Source: Xanthomonas campestris pv. badrii
Lineage (GTDB): Bacteria > Pseudomonadota > Gammaproteobacteria > Xanthomonadales > Xanthomonadaceae
DNA length: 64,000 nt
Assembly: GCF_012848175.1 (NCBI RefSeq)
Contig: NZ_CP051651.1
Location: 1,674,001 to 1,738,000 of the forward strand
Direction of reading: 5' to 3'
Each line of letters starts with the position of its first letter. The first letter of the stretch is position 1. Of this stretch, positions 63,805 through 64,000 are shown in pieces. Below the pieces are notes generated by a model, which saw nothing but the letters and a program-made list of their open reading frames with translations, ran no database searches and had not been told where the DNA came from. Position numbers and translations under genes: made by a program.

Positions 63805-64000
63805 ATGAATATGGATAATATAAATTCAATATTTTTATTTGTTAATCTTCAATGTCGCCTAATGAGTGAATTTTCGGAACTATATCCTGGGGTGAAGGAT
63901 TGGCGGTGGCTTTCCGACTTCCCTAGAAGCGGTAAGCTAATGGTTGATTTCGATCAATGGAAATTTGTGAGGCATGGCTCAGGGTTGCGGTTTGAGAGGC
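63805..64000 (+). CDS. Presumed CdiI-type immunity gene, 5' part only
   Basis: The ATG at 63805 lies two bases after the tpsA stop, with GGAGG nine bases upstream inside the tpsA end; a second Met is at codon 3. The 65 visible codons read MNMDNINSIFLFVNLQCRLM then LYPGVKDWRWLSDFPRSGKL and WKFVRHGSGLRFER, and the frame stays open to the window edge. No signal peptide is seen, as expected for a cytoplasmic protector. The pattern (W-F-x-x-H-G near the end) recalls small immunity-like domains such as DUF6896, but I hold that name loosely. Base composition is clearly AT-rich compared with the genome. Position directly after the toxin domain is the main argument. Confidence 0.7.
   Translation, partial: MNMDNINSIFLFVNLQCRLMSEFSELYPGVKDWRWLSDFPRSGKLMVDFDQWKFVRHGSGLRFER

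Overview
The window reads as a chromosomal segment of a Xanthomonas species (Gammaproteobacteria, Lysobacterales). The signs are uniformly high-GC coding with strong third-position GC, xylose and plant-polysaccharide genes, a Tat-exported PhoX phosphatase, a secreted effector with the Xanthomonas VirD4-interacting tail (XVIPCD), RegB/RegA, and a Clp (CRP-like) site. No rRNA, CRISPR array, transposase or integrase is visible.

Layout. Positions 1-4.9 kb hold the end of a GH95 fucosidase, then xylB, xylA and a xylose-type MFS symporter, closed by a perfect terminator; this is a scavenging module for plant xylan/xyloglucan sugars. Positions 5.1-7.3 kb are a lower-GC patch with a MASE1 membrane protein that seems to have lost its kinase, converging on a small exported protein of unknown function. 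Positions 7.6-8.9 kb hold a Zur box and folE2, the zinc-sparing GTP cyclohydrolase. Positions 9.2-15.1 kb hold tRNA-Glu and a housekeeping run pcnB-folK-panB-panC-panD-pgi. Positions 15.3-17.1 kb hold a Phd-like antitoxin with a zeta-like P-loop kinase, followed by three large related hairpins. Positions 17.2-24.0 kb hold phoX with a Pho box, a GH3 beta-glucosidase lipoprotein and a sodium/sugar symporter.

Positions 24.4-29.6 kb are the most unusual accessory region. A 1617-bp tandem duplication has produced one decayed effector remnant, two lipoprotein immunity-like paralogues with identical ends and divergent cores, one effector N-domain truncated and read in frame into the second immunity gene, and one full effector (zincin-like HEIQH motif plus XVIPCD-like tail). 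I infer an antibacterial type IV secretion effector/immunity locus; the secretion machine itself is not in the window.

Positions 29.8-47.3 kb are mostly core genes: an EAL phosphodiesterase, a GH5 mannanase, RegBA, ispG, a PAP2 phosphatase, an MHS transporter, an aspartate/glutamate racemase, a tightly packed minus-strand run (DUF4190, methyltransferase, pyrD, murB, EamA transporter), an ALDH7-type aldehyde dehydrogenase, tRNA-Arg, a VOC gene broken by one amber codon, and an AraC/GyrI regulator. Positions 47.6-64 kb hold a Clp-type site, a TpsB transporter, a 4742-residue TpsA/CdiA-like exoprotein ending in a ParB/sulfiredoxin-like toxin domain, and the 5' part of the presumed immunity gene, cut by the window edge. 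The window therefore carries two separate contact-dependent competition systems as well as plant-polymer utilisation.
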